Shown here: positions 14,892-21,794 of the stretch, in pieces
Layout: the number at the start of each line of letters is the position of its first letter
Position numbering within the stretch: position 1 is the first letter of the stretch
Assembly: GCA_045105075.1 (NCBI GenBank)
Contig: JBGCDD010000195.1
Span: forward strand, 1 to 21,974
Direction: 5' to 3'
From: JBGCDD01 sp045105075
GTDB lineage: Bacteria; Pseudomonadota; Alphaproteobacteria; Rhodobacterales; Rhodobacteraceae
DNA length: 21,974 nucleotides
The notes under the pieces: model-generated
Seen by the model: only the letters and a program-made list of their open reading frames with translations
Database searches by the model: none
Told to the model about the DNA's origin: nothing
Position numbers and translations under genes: made by a program

Positions 14892-16046
14892 TTAGTTGTT
14901 GGCCCGTTCCGCTTCGATTTTACGCCATTTGGCCACGTTGGCGTTGTGCTGATCCAAGGTCTCCGCAAAGGCGTGCCCGCCAGTGCCATCAGCCACAAAG
15001 AACACATATTCCGTCGACTCCGGCGCCACGGCGGCCTCGAGACTGGCCAAACCAGGGTTGGCAATTGGCGTCGGTGGCAATCCGTCAATCACATAAGTGT
15101 TCCAAGGCGTTAGCCGGCGCAATTCGCTGCGCCGCAGACCCCGGCCCAACACACCACGCCCCTTGGTCACACCGTAAATCACGGTCGGGTCCGTTTGCAG
15201 CCGCATGCCCCGGTTCAAGCGGTTGATGAACACACTGGACACCTGACCCCGCTCGCTGGCGACCCCGGTCTCTTTTTCGATAATGGACGCCAGGATCAGC
15301 ATTTCTTCCGGGCTTTCCAAGGGCAAATTCAGTTGCCGCTGGGCCCAAACCTCGGCCACACGTTCTGATTGCGCCGCTGCCATGCGCGCGATCACATCGC
15401 CGCGTGTGCCTCCCACCGAAACCTCATAGCTGTCCGGCGCCAACGATCCTTCGGGCGGCACTTCGCCCACATCGCCCTCCAGCATCTCCATAGACTTCAG
15501 CGCTTCAACAATCTGCCAGCTGGTCACACCCTCGGCCAACGCGACCCGGTAGCGCGTATCGCTGTCGGCACGCTTTTGTTTGTACACATCCGGCGCTTCG
15601 TCTTCGGCCGGATTGAACGACGCTTTTTCGATAAAGCGATCGGTCGCAGGATCCAGCTCGCGAACCTGCGCCGTGGTCCGCGTGACACCCACGCGATAGA
15701 CGATTTCGGTGCCACAGGTGCTGGCCCCGCCGCGCGTCACCTGATCAACGATATCAGCCATCGACGCGCCCGGACGCACCAGAAAACTGCCCGCTTTCAG
15801 ACGATTGGACTTTTCTTCATAGTCGGCCCCAATCCGAAAGATCGTCGGATTGTTGACCGCGCCCTGTTCCGCCAGATTGCGACTGACCCGGCTCATGTTT
15901 GACCCCCGATCGACCCGCAAACAAATCGGTTCGTCCAGCGGCCCCGCATTGCGGTATTGCGCCTGCCCCCACATGATCATTCCCGCCAGCAGGAACAAAC
16001 CCACCACCAAAACCGAGATCATATTCGATGCCAGCGCGCGCCACAT
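14892..16046 (-). CDS. mltG: Endolytic murein transglycosylase MltG
   Basis: A 384-residue member of the YceG/MltG family, which cuts nascent glycan strands at the inner membrane and is thought to end their polymerisation. One membrane span lies at about residues 9-27 (MISVLVVGLFLLAGMIMW), with the rest in the periplasm. A LysM-like region (LRVDRGSNMSRVSRNLAEQG) follows. The catalytic motif LASIIEKETG gives Glu257, matching E. coli Glu218. Further family motifs are FINRLNRGMRLQTDPTVIYG, WNTYVIDGLPPTPIANPG and YVFFVADGTGGHAFA. The ATG overlaps the fabF stop as TGATG, so the two are coupled. The stop is 228 bases before g1, with no terminator between that I can see, so read-through into the GTA is conceivable. 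Confidence 0.95.
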   Translation of the reverse strand: MWRALASNMISVLVVGLFLLAGMIMWGQAQYRNAGPLDEPICLRVDRGSNMSRVSRNLAEQGAVNNPTIFRIGADYEEKSNRLKAGSFLVRPGASMADIVDQVTRGGASTCGTEIVYRVGVTRTTAQVRELDPATDRFIEKASFNPAEDEAPDVYKQKRADSDTRYRVALAEGVTSWQIVEALKSMEMLEGDVGEVPPEGSLAPDSYEVSVGGTRGDVIARMAAAQSERVAEVWAQRQLNLPLESPEEMLILASIIEKETGVASERGQVSSVFINRLNRGMRLQTDPTVIYGVTKGRGVLGRGLRRSELRRLTPWNTYVIDGLPPTPIANPGLASLEAAVAPESTEYVFFVADGTGGHAFAETLDQHNANVAKWRKIEAERANN

Positions 16047-17308
16047 CAGCTTGGCTTTCCAAACACGACGCTGGCATTGGTGCCGCCAAATCCAAACGAG
16101 TTGCTCAGCGCCACGTTGACAACCCGTTCACGTTTCGCGTTCGGCGCCAGATCCACCGCTGTCTCAACCGCCGGATTGTCCAGATTGATCGTCGGCGGAC
16201 ACACCTGATCGCGGATCGCCAGGATCGAGAATATCGCCTCGATCGCCCCGGCCGCGCCCAGCAAATGCCCGGTCGCAGATTTCGTCGATGACATCGTCAC
16301 CGATCCTGCCGCATCGCCCATCATCCGTTCAACCGCGCCCAACTCGATCACATCCGCCATCGTGCTGGTGCCGTGCGCGTTGATGTAATCGACGTCTTTG
16401 GGTTCAAGCCCGGCATTGCGCAACGCCGCGCGCATCGAACGTTCACCGCCCTCGCCATCCTCAGACGGCGCTGTGATGTGATAGGCGTCGCCCGACAACC
16501 CATAGCCCAACACCTCGGCGTAAATCTTGGCCCCGCGCGCCTTCGCATGTTCGTATTCTTCCAACACAACAACGCCCGCGCCCTCGCCCATCACAAACCC
16601 GTCCCGGTCCGCGTCATAGGGTCGGCTGGCTGACTTGGGATCATCGCCGCGCTTGGTGCTGAGCGCTTTGCATGCGTTAAAGCCCGCAATCCCGATCTTG
16701 CAGATCGCCGCCTCGGCGCCACCGGCCACCATCACGTCCGCATCACCAAACATGATCAAACGTGACGCATCGCCAATCGCATGCGCGCCAGTTGAACAGG
16801 CCGTGACCACCGAATGGTTCGGCCCCTTGAAACCATAGCGAATGCTCACCTGGCCTGAGATCAGATTGATCAGCGCGCCGGGCACAAAAAACGGCGACAC
16901 CCGACGGGGCCCTTTGGCCTCCATCATCAAGGCCGTGTTGGCGATAGAATTCAGCCCGCCAATGCCCGACCCGATCAAAACGCCAGTGCGCTCCTGCGCC
17001 TCGCGCTCGGTCGGTTTCCAGCCGGAATCCTCGACTGCCTGCTGTGCCGCAGCGATGCCAAACATGATAAACGTGTCGACCTTGCGCTGCTCTTTGGGCG
17101 CCATGTAGGTATCGGCACTGAATGTGCCGTCACTGCCATCACCAAGCGGCACTTCACAGGCATAGGTCGTGCTAAGCCCTTCTGGATCAAAGCCCGTGAT
17201 CGGCCCCGCGCCAGACTGCCCGTCCAAAATACGACTCCAGCTGGCCTCAACTCCATCCGCCAATGGCGTCACCAGCCCCAGCCCCGTTACCACTACTCTG
17301 CGCATCAA
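16046..17308 (-). CDS. fabF: 3-oxoacyl-ACP synthase II (beta-ketoacyl-ACP synthase II)
   Basis: A 420-residue condensing enzyme that extends acyl-ACP by two carbons with malonyl-ACP in type II fatty-acid synthesis. The thiolase-fold catalytic triad is complete: TACSTGAHA gives Cys171, INAHGTSTMA gives His312, and TKSATGHLLGAAG gives Lys343 and His348. Other family marks are VVVTGLGLVTPL at the start, RPYDADRDGFVMGEGAG, and NSFGFGGTNAS near the C-terminus. An AGAGGG ribosome-binding site lies 7-8 bases before the ATG. It sits in a structured leader. The next gene mltG is translationally coupled. It is separated from acpP by three other genes, which is not the commonest layout. Confidence 0.96.
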   Translation of the reverse strand: MMRRVVVTGLGLVTPLADGVEASWSRILDGQSGAGPITGFDPEGLSTTYACEVPLGDGSDGTFSADTYMAPKEQRKVDTFIMFGIAAAQQAVEDSGWKPTEREAQERTGVLIGSGIGGLNSIANTALMMEAKGPRRVSPFFVPGALINLISGQVSIRYGFKGPNHSVVTACSTGAHAIGDASRLIMFGDADVMVAGGAEAAICKIGIAGFNACKALSTKRGDDPKSASRPYDADRDGFVMGEGAGVVVLEEYEHAKARGAKIYAEVLGYGLSGDAYHITAPSEDGEGGERSMRAALRNAGLEPKDVDYINAHGTSTMADVIELGAVERMMGDAAGSVTMSSTKSATGHLLGAAGAIEAIFSILAIRDQVCPPTINLDNPAVETAVDLAPNAKRERVVNVALSNSFGFGGTNASVVFGKPS

Positions 17309-17313
17309 TTGCC

Positions 17314-17385
17314 CTCTTGCCTGGACGTCGTGTCTGTTTCCATGTGCGAAACGCTTTACCCCGCGCGAGGGTGCGGGGGCAAGAG
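17314..17385 (-). promoter_or_regulatory. Structured leader of fabF with inverted repeat over the ribosome-binding site
   Basis: On the minus strand CTCTTGCC (17385-17378) is complementary to GGCAAGAG (17321-17314). The second arm runs into the AGAGGG ribosome-binding site of fabF. Between them CCCCGC and GCGGGG form an inner hairpin. Folding would partly hide the ribosome-binding site. No T run follows, so this is not a terminator. Regulation is inferred only. Confidence 0.4.
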
Positions 17386-17403
17386 CGTGTCGATTGCTTG
17401 CGC

Positions 17404-18330
17404 TCAGACGCGCTGACGCCCGATTATCCCGACAATCGACGTCAAAAGCTGCGCCGCTGTGCGCGCGCCAATACCATCGCGGTCGTTTTCGGGCATGAAT
17501 TCAACCATCGTGGCGCCCCGCAGCTGCGCTTTTGCTGCCACCCCCAACAGCAAACGCACCACATCCATATGTGCCAGCCCGCCGCCCGTTGGTGCGATCA
17601 CCGCAGGCATGATGCTCGGGTCGAGCGCATCGACGTCCAGACAAATCACAACATTTGCGCCTGCCGGTATCGCCTCGATCGCGCGCGCAACGCCGTCGGG
17701 ATCCACCGCCGGGACAATCAGCGCGCCCCAGGCCTTTGCTGCCTCCAGCGCATCCATCCCCGCCGAGCCCACACCGCGCGCGCCAATCTGCACAATCCGC
17801 TCCACATGCGCCATTTCGCTGGCCCGGCGCATCGTCGAACTTAGCCCCAACCGCTCACCCTGAACCTCGTCGCGCCAATCAATATGCGCATCGATCTGCA
17901 AAATGGTAATCGGGCCGTGCGCGCCAAACGCATCCAGCATCGCAAGCGGTACGGAATCGTCGCCCCCCAACAGAACCGGCACCGCCGTATTGCCCAATAT
18001 CTGTGTGGTGGCACGATGAATGGCAGCGCGGTTTGCCGCCGGTTGATCCGGATCGGTGACCAGATCGCCGCCGTCCAGCAGCGTCACCCCGGCTGGCATA
18101 ACCGAACCACCCAGATCAAAATTCACCCGCGCCAGATCACCGGCGTAGTCCGCCGACCCCGCCCGGATCGCAGCCGGACCCCCGCTGCAATAGGCCCCGA
18201 CCGACACATAGGGCGTGGCGCAATCGGCACCAAACACCATGATATCAGCGGCATCTGCCACATCGGCCTCGGGCACCCCCAAAAAGGTCGAAAGCGTGCC
18301 GCCCCCCAACATATCGCGCAAACTCACCAT
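17404..18330 (-). CDS. Arginase/agmatinase-family (ureohydrolase) protein with altered metal motif
   Basis: A 308-residue ureohydrolase-fold protein. Members hydrolyse guanidino groups (arginine, agmatine, guanidinobutyrate, guanidine) with a two-metal centre. Visible motifs: VLLGGDDSVPLAML at 119-132, QIDAHIDWRDE with Asp147, His149, Asp151, and ICLDVDALDPSIMPAV with Asp232 and Asp234. The usual GGDHS motif, whose His binds the first metal ion, reads GGDDS here (Asp125). The other four metal ligands and the late glutamate (MVEFMPEND) are kept. It is probably an active hydrolase with a different metal preference or substrate, but the substrate cannot be named. The start is three bases after the HisA-like stop, so the two form an operon. 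Annotation pipelines may call it speB; I would not. Confidence 0.88.
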   Translation of the reverse strand: MVSLRDMLGGGTLSTFLGVPEADVADAADIMVFGADCATPYVSVGAYCSGGPAAIRAGSADYAGDLARVNFDLGGSVMPAGVTLLDGGDLVTDPDQPAANRAAIHRATTQILGNTAVPVLLGGDDSVPLAMLDAFGAHGPITILQIDAHIDWRDEVQGERLGLSSTMRRASEMAHVERIVQIGARGVGSAGMDALEAAKAWGALIVPAVDPDGVARAIEAIPAGANVVICLDVDALDPSIMPAVIAPTGGGLAHMDVVRLLLGVAAKAQLRGATMVEFMPENDRDGIGARTAAQLLTSIVGIIGRQRV

Positions 18331-18333
18331 CGG

Positions 18334-19077
18334 TTATTGAAACCCGGCCACAGGCTCGACGCTGGGCTGCGCGACAGCCAACGCCTTGTGTAGATCCATG
18401 GTTTTGCGAAACAACGCCCGCCCGACCAAAGCGCCGTCAATGTTGGGAATGTACTTCAATCGCGCAATGTCATCGACACTGCGCACAACACCGCTGGCCG
18501 TCACAGGCGCACGCGCCACCGCCGCCAGACCCGAAATCAATCCAAGCTGGGCCTCGACATCTTCCATGTCACTGTCGATGTCGGTCACCAAAATGCCTGC
18601 GAAAGGCGCATCTTCAAAGGCCGCCACAAACGCATCGGGCGTAAAGGCGCTGGGGCGGCGCCAGCCCTCGGTCATCACCTGACCTTGCCAGACATCCACC
18701 GCCAGAACGATCTGATCGGGATAATATTTGGCCAATTCGCGCACTGCATCCGGTTCCTGCGCGGCCCATGTTCCGATGACGACCCGGCCAACGCCCTTGT
18801 CGATCCAACGTTCCACCGCCTCTCTGCTGCGGAACCCGCCGCCCAGTTGCACCGGTATCCCAACCGAACGAATGATATCTTCAACCAAAACGTTGTTATC
18901 CGAACGCCCCTCGACACCGTCAAAATCGGTCAAATGCATCCACGCGGCACCGGCAGCGGCAAAACTGCGCGCCGTCTCAATCGGATCAACATGCCAGATC
19001 ATCGGCGTATCCAGCCGCCCTTTGTCCAGCGTCACACAACGTCCACCCAGCAGTTCCATGGTTGGATAGATCAGCAT
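18334..19077 (-). CDS. HisA-like (ProFAR isomerase family) protein, divergent
   Basis: A 247-residue beta/alpha barrel of the HisA/HisF family. HisA isomerises ProFAR to PRFAR in histidine synthesis using two aspartates. Family marks are LIYPTMELLGGRCVTLDKG, VDPIETARSFAAAGAAWMHL, TDFDGVEG, VQLGGGFRSREAVERWID (first phosphate loop), LAVDVWQGQVMTEGW (Asp128, matching the second catalytic Asp), VTDIDSDMED, and GALVGRALF. Two departures: the first catalytic Asp is Glu8 (TMELLGG), and the second phosphate loop ASGGV.S reads ASGVVRS. The loop after TDI lacks the usual DG. A GGGAGAG site precedes the ATG. It is probably a paralogue with another substrate, or a weak HisA, rather than the cell's hisA, which usually lies with hisH/hisF. 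It is coupled to the ureohydrolase gene. Confidence 0.85.
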   Translation of the reverse strand: MLIYPTMELLGGRCVTLDKGRLDTPMIWHVDPIETARSFAAAGAAWMHLTDFDGVEGRSDNNVLVEDIIRSVGIPVQLGGGFRSREAVERWIDKGVGRVVIGTWAAQEPDAVRELAKYYPDQIVLAVDVWQGQVMTEGWRRPSAFTPDAFVAAFEDAPFAGILVTDIDSDMEDVEAQLGLISGLAAVARAPVTASGVVRSVDDIARLKYIPNIDGALVGRALFRKTMDLHKALAVAQPSVEPVAGFQ

Positions 19078-19195
19078 TGTCCCGTCTCTCCCTCAGCCGC
19101 TTTTGTCAGCTCATGCCTAGCACAGCACAGTTGCTATGGCGACGCTGGATGGATTGCGCCCGTCAGCGACACGTTTGCGCCCTTTTTGCGAGGCC

Positions 19196-19732
19196 TCACC
19201 CGCCCGGCGGCCCGTCGCGACGCAACAACACCAGCGCATCGCCCGCATCATCGACCACCCGAAGCCGCCTGTAACCAAGGCGCTGGGCCAATTTCAACGA
19301 GGCGGCGTGATCTGCATGGATGCGCGCCACAAGGGGGCCGGGAATCACTCGATCAAACCAGTCATGCGCCGCGCGCGTTGCTTCATAGCCCAATCCGCGC
19401 CCCTGTTCCTCGGGCACAAGCACCCAGCCCGCTTCTGGAAAAGAGTCAAAATCATCACCCATCGGACGGTTGCCAAAAAAGAATCCGGCCTGCCCAACCA
19501 TGCGGCGATGGCTGTTTTCAAAAATCGCCCACTGGCCGAAACCGGTCATTTGCCAATGGCCCGAATTGCGCAGGAACGCCTCCCAGGATTGGCGCCGACA
19601 ACGCGGCTCGCGCCCGATAAAACGCACCACATCCGGCATCGCCCAGATCTCGCTGAAGCGGTCAAAATCGTCCGGGCGCATCACCCCAAGGGTCAACCGC
19701 GCCGTGTTGATGGTGGGAACGGAACGCATCAT
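19196..19732 (-). CDS. GNAT-family N-acetyltransferase (RimJ/RimL-like)
   Basis: A protein of about 178 residues of the Acetyltransf_3 type, which moves an acetyl group from acetyl-CoA to an amine. It opens with IN TARLTLGVMRPDDFD-type first strand, then WAMPDVVRFIG, GQWAIFENSHRRMVGQAGFF (beta2-beta4), and motif A VLVPEEQGRGLGYEATRAA with the Q-GRGLG acetyl-CoA loop at 110-115. It continues ARIHADHAASLKLAQRLGYR, the typical motif B. The frame could start at 19792, but residues there are Arg-rich and unlike the family; the paired ATGs at 19732/19729 fit better, with a weak AGG upstream. It lies after the acpP terminator, so it likely has its own promoter. Substrate unknown. Confidence 0.82.
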   Translation of the reverse strand: MMRSVPTINTARLTLGVMRPDDFDRFSEIWAMPDVVRFIGREPRCRRQSWEAFLRNSGHWQMTGFGQWAIFENSHRRMVGQAGFFFGNRPMGDDFDSFPEAGWVLVPEEQGRGLGYEATRAAHDWFDRVIPGPLVARIHADHAASLKLAQRLGYRRLRVVDDAGDALVLLRRDGPPGG

Positions 19733-19813
19733 GGGGCCGGACCTGATTTGCTGTCTCTGGAACCAGAATGCAGCACGGCGGCGCAGATGCAAGGCCAGTG
19801 CCCTACCAGAACA

Positions 19814-19847
19814 GAAAAACGGCGCCCTCTTGCCAGAGAGCGCCGTT
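19814..19847 (-). terminator. Intrinsic terminator of acpP
   Basis: On the minus strand AACGGCGC (19847-19840) pairs with GCGCCGTT (19825-19818), eight perfect pairs, extended by four more pairs after one mismatch, with a TGCC-type four-base loop, and a TTTTT run follows. It is 24 bases after the acpP stop. It separates acpP from the GNAT gene. Confidence 0.85.
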
Positions 19848-19870
19848 CCTAATCTGCGAAGCCTAAGCCC

Positions 19871-20104
19871 TTAGGAGGCTTCGTTGATGAACTTTACAGC
19901 GTCGCCAAATGTTTGAATGGTCTCTGCCGCATCATCAGGAATTTCGATGCCGAACTCTTCTTCAAAAGCCATAACCAGCTCAACCGTGTCCAGACTGTCA
20001 GCACCCAGATCGTCGATGAACGACGCATTCTCGGTTACTTTGTCTTCTTCCACACCCAGATGTTCCACAACGATCTTTTTAACGCGGTCTGCGACGTCGC
20101 TCAT
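19871..20104 (-). CDS. acpP: Acyl carrier protein
   Basis: A 77-residue acidic carrier of fatty-acid intermediates. The phosphopantetheine attachment motif GADSLDTVELVMAFE is intact, with Ser37. The protein is the usual four-helix size and ends ETIQTFGDAVKFINEAS. Helix II is acidic (VELVMAFEEEFGIEIPDD), the face that docks with FabD, FabG and FabF, which are encoded nearby. A GAGGAA sequence lies 6 bases before the ATG. It appears to be a separate transcription unit with its own promoter about 150 bases upstream and a strong terminator, allowing the high expression typical of this protein. Confidence 0.97.
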   Translation of the reverse strand: MSDVADRVKKIVVEHLGVEEDKVTENASFIDDLGADSLDTVELVMAFEEEFGIEIPDDAAETIQTFGDAVKFINEAS

Positions 20105-20257
20105 GTCTGTTCCTCATTCCATTGCGGGCTTTGCGCCCAAGTCTGCCCTTGCCCGCTGTGGGTTGGGTTGGTTTCGCCCCTCAAGTTTGAGGAACGGCTC
20201 GGTCCCGGTCGGTCCGGGTCTGGCAAGGCGTTAGTGAGTGGCGCCCCGCCGCAATCT
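20105..20257 (-). other. Long 5' leader of acpP
   Basis: About 150 bases lie between the predicted start point and the acpP ATG, with no open frame that looks like a gene. Two small inverted repeats are present: CCCGG/CCGGG (20204-20218) and CCTCA-N4-TGAGG (20179-20192). Neither is followed by a T run. They may structure the leader or set mRNA stability. Confidence 0.4.
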
Positions 20258-20263
20258 GCGCCG

Positions 20264-20291
20264 CCTATAGCACAGTGGGCTGGGATGGCAA
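20264..20291 (-). promoter_or_regulatory. acpP promoter candidate
   Basis: On the minus strand TTGCCA (20291-20286) and TATAGG (20269-20264) are 16 bases apart. The -10 hexamer is the same as that of the GTA promoter candidate. It is the best promoter match in the 370-base fabG-acpP gap. Confidence 0.5.
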
Positions 20292-20314
20292 ACGCTTTCA
20301 CATGCAGCGTTCGG

Positions 20315-20328
20315 GCACCGTTCGGTGC
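20315..20328. repeat. Palindrome GCACCG-N2-CGGTGC upstream of acpP
   Basis: Perfect six-base arms around two bases, about 24 bases upstream of the putative -35 of acpP. It could be an operator or upstream activator site. No regulator can be named from the sequence. Confidence 0.4.
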
Positions 20329-20339
20329 GTTCATTTTCC

Positions 20340-20358
20340 GTCAATTCCGGTCAATTCC
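20340..20358 (-). repeat. Tandem GGAATTGAC repeat with 10-base period upstream of acpP
   Basis: On the minus strand GGAATTGAC occurs twice, at 20358-20350 and 20348-20340, repeating every 10 bases, one helical turn. Such phasing is common for dimers of response-regulator-type activators. It lies about 50 bases upstream of the -35 candidate. Confidence 0.4.
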
Positions 20359-20412
20359 AGCCCAATTTGACCCCAAACACCGGTTTTTGAGCCTGTTTTG
20401 ACGACATTTCCC

Positions 20413-20448
20413 AAAAACCCGTTACGGGCAGTGCAATTTTGTTTGCAC
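20413..20448 (-). terminator. Possible fabG terminator
   Basis: After the fabG stop on the minus strand there are two small hairpins: GTGCAA-N6-TTGCAC (20448-20431) and CCCG-TAA-CGGG (20428-20418), the second followed by TTTTT. The second stem is short, so it is a weak candidate. It would separate fabG from acpP transcription. Confidence 0.4.
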
Positions 20449-20474
20449 AAGTTTCCGCAAAAAACGGCGCCACC

Positions 20475-21212
20475 TTACAGCATTGCCATACCGCCATTCA
20501 CATGCAGAGTCGCGCCAGTGACGTAGCCCGCCTGCGCGCTGGCCAGATACAAAACCGCCGCGGCGATCTCATCCGCGCTGCCCATCCGCCCGGCCGGTAC
20601 CTGTGCAAGAATGGCCGATTTCTGATCGTCGTTCAGCTTGTCGGTCATGGCGGTGGCGATGAACCCCGGCGCCACGGCGTTCACCGTGATGCCCCGGCTT
20701 GCGACCTCGTAGGCCAGCGATTTCGACATGCCGATCATGCCCGCCTTGGAGGCTGCATAATTGCCCTGACCGGGATTGCCTGTGGCTCCGACAATTGACG
20801 AGATGTTCACAATCCGCCCCCAGCGCGCCTTCATCATGCCGCGCATGACGCCCTTGCACAGCTTGAACGTCGCGGTAAGGTTCACGTCGAGAACCGACTG
20901 CCATTCCTCATCCGACATCCGCATGAACAGATTGTCGCGTGTAATCCCTGCGTTGTTCACCAGAACGTCCACGGACCCCATCGCCTCAACCGCCGCCTTC
21001 GGCAAGGCCTCAACGGCTGCCATATCGCTGAGGTTGCAGGGCAACACATGCGCCCGCTCCCCCAGTTCGGCCTTCAGCGCCTCAAGCGGGTCCACCCGCG
21101 TGCCTGACAGACCAACGACCGCCCCGGCACCGTGCAAGGCGCGTGCGATCTGCGCCCCGATACCACCAGATGCGCCAGTGACCAGCGCGTTTTTCCCTGT
21201 CAGATCAAACAT
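20475..21212 (-). CDS. fabG: 3-oxoacyl-ACP reductase
   Basis: A 245-residue short-chain dehydrogenase that reduces 3-oxoacyl-ACP with NADPH in each fatty-acid elongation round. The cofactor motif TGASGGIG is at 12-19 and VLVNNAGITRDNL at 83-95. The catalytic set is complete: Asn111 (LDVNLTATF), Ser139 (NISSIVG), and Tyr152 and Lys156 (QGNYAASKAGM). NPGQGNYAASKAG and VAPGFIATAMTDKL are characteristic of FabG itself. It ends VTGATLHVNGGMAML, the usual FabG C-terminus. An AAGGAAGAG site lies just before the ATG. It follows the lipoprotein gene by 18 bases and precedes acpP by 370 bases. Confidence 0.96.
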   Translation of the reverse strand: MFDLTGKNALVTGASGGIGAQIARALHGAGAVVGLSGTRVDPLEALKAELGERAHVLPCNLSDMAAVEALPKAAVEAMGSVDVLVNNAGITRDNLFMRMSDEEWQSVLDVNLTATFKLCKGVMRGMMKARWGRIVNISSIVGATGNPGQGNYAASKAGMIGMSKSLAYEVASRGITVNAVAPGFIATAMTDKLNDDQKSAILAQVPAGRMGSADEIAAAVLYLASAQAGYVTGATLHVNGGMAML

Positions 21213-21230
21213 ATCTCTTCCTTTGTTGAG

Positions 21231-21794
21231 CTATTGCTTCAGCATGCCAAACCGCTGCATCTCAGCGCGTGTCATGATGTGTATCCCGTCTGAGGGCGCG
21301 GCCTGCAAGGTAAACCAATAGAAAGCGTCCGATCCCAGCATGTCCTGCGTGTATTCAACGTTCATCACATGCTCATAGGCGTCGCGGGGATAATCGCTGC
21401 CTTCCCCAAATCCGTCTGCCCAGGAATGCACGCCAACAATGGCCCCCTGCTCCATGGTGCGCCGGTTGCCCGCCAGAAACAGGCTGACCCCGCCTGAGTA
21501 AATTTCGCTGCCTGCCACAAGATGTGTGTCCAGCCCTGATGCGCGGATCACGTCGCCCATCCGATAGGTCGCCGCCTCATCCACCGTCCCCGCCATGTCA
21601 AGCGGCACAACAACACGCAACTGCGGGTTTTCGTCCAGCAGGTTCTCAAAATTGGCAGGCGTGCGGCTCGTGATCAGGCCGCTGATATAAAGACGCACAC
21701 CCTCGACCTCCATCTCCGTGCGGTCCACAGCATTGTCGACAACAGAACAGCCGCAAGTCAAGGTGACCAGGGCTGCGACCACGGCCAGGCGCAT
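21231..21794 (-). CDS. Putative ClpP/crotonase-fold lipoprotein or periplasmic protein
   Basis: A 187-residue protein with an N-terminal signal sequence MRLAVVAALVTLTCGCSVVD. Cys14 or Cys16 could be lipidated, though the lipobox is not canonical. The body looks like the predicted periplasmic proteins with a ClpP-like fold (COG3904 type): ITSRTPANFENLLDENP, VVVPLDMAGTVDEA, then EIYSGGVSLFLAGNRRTMEQ with Ser100 at the place of the nucleophile, and AIVGVHSWADG with His123. I cannot confirm a catalytic triad. The ATG overlaps the fabD stop as TGATG, which fixes the start, and fabG follows after 18 bases. Its function is not established; it is conserved-looking but has no known place in fatty-acid synthesis. 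Confidence 0.75.
   Translation of the reverse strand: MRLAVVAALVTLTCGCSVVDNAVDRTEMEVEGVRLYISGLITSRTPANFENLLDENPQLRVVVPLDMAGTVDEAATYRMGDVIRASGLDTHLVAGSEIYSGGVSLFLAGNRRTMEQGAIVGVHSWADGFGEGSDYPRDAYEHVMNVEYTQDMLGSDAFYWFTLQAAPSDGIHIMTRAEMQRFGMLKQ

Noticed and set aside
19733..19792. Longer N-terminus for the GNAT protein
   Set aside because: The extra 20 residues are Arg-rich and precede the typical first strand; paired ATGs at 19732 and 19729 fit the family length better.
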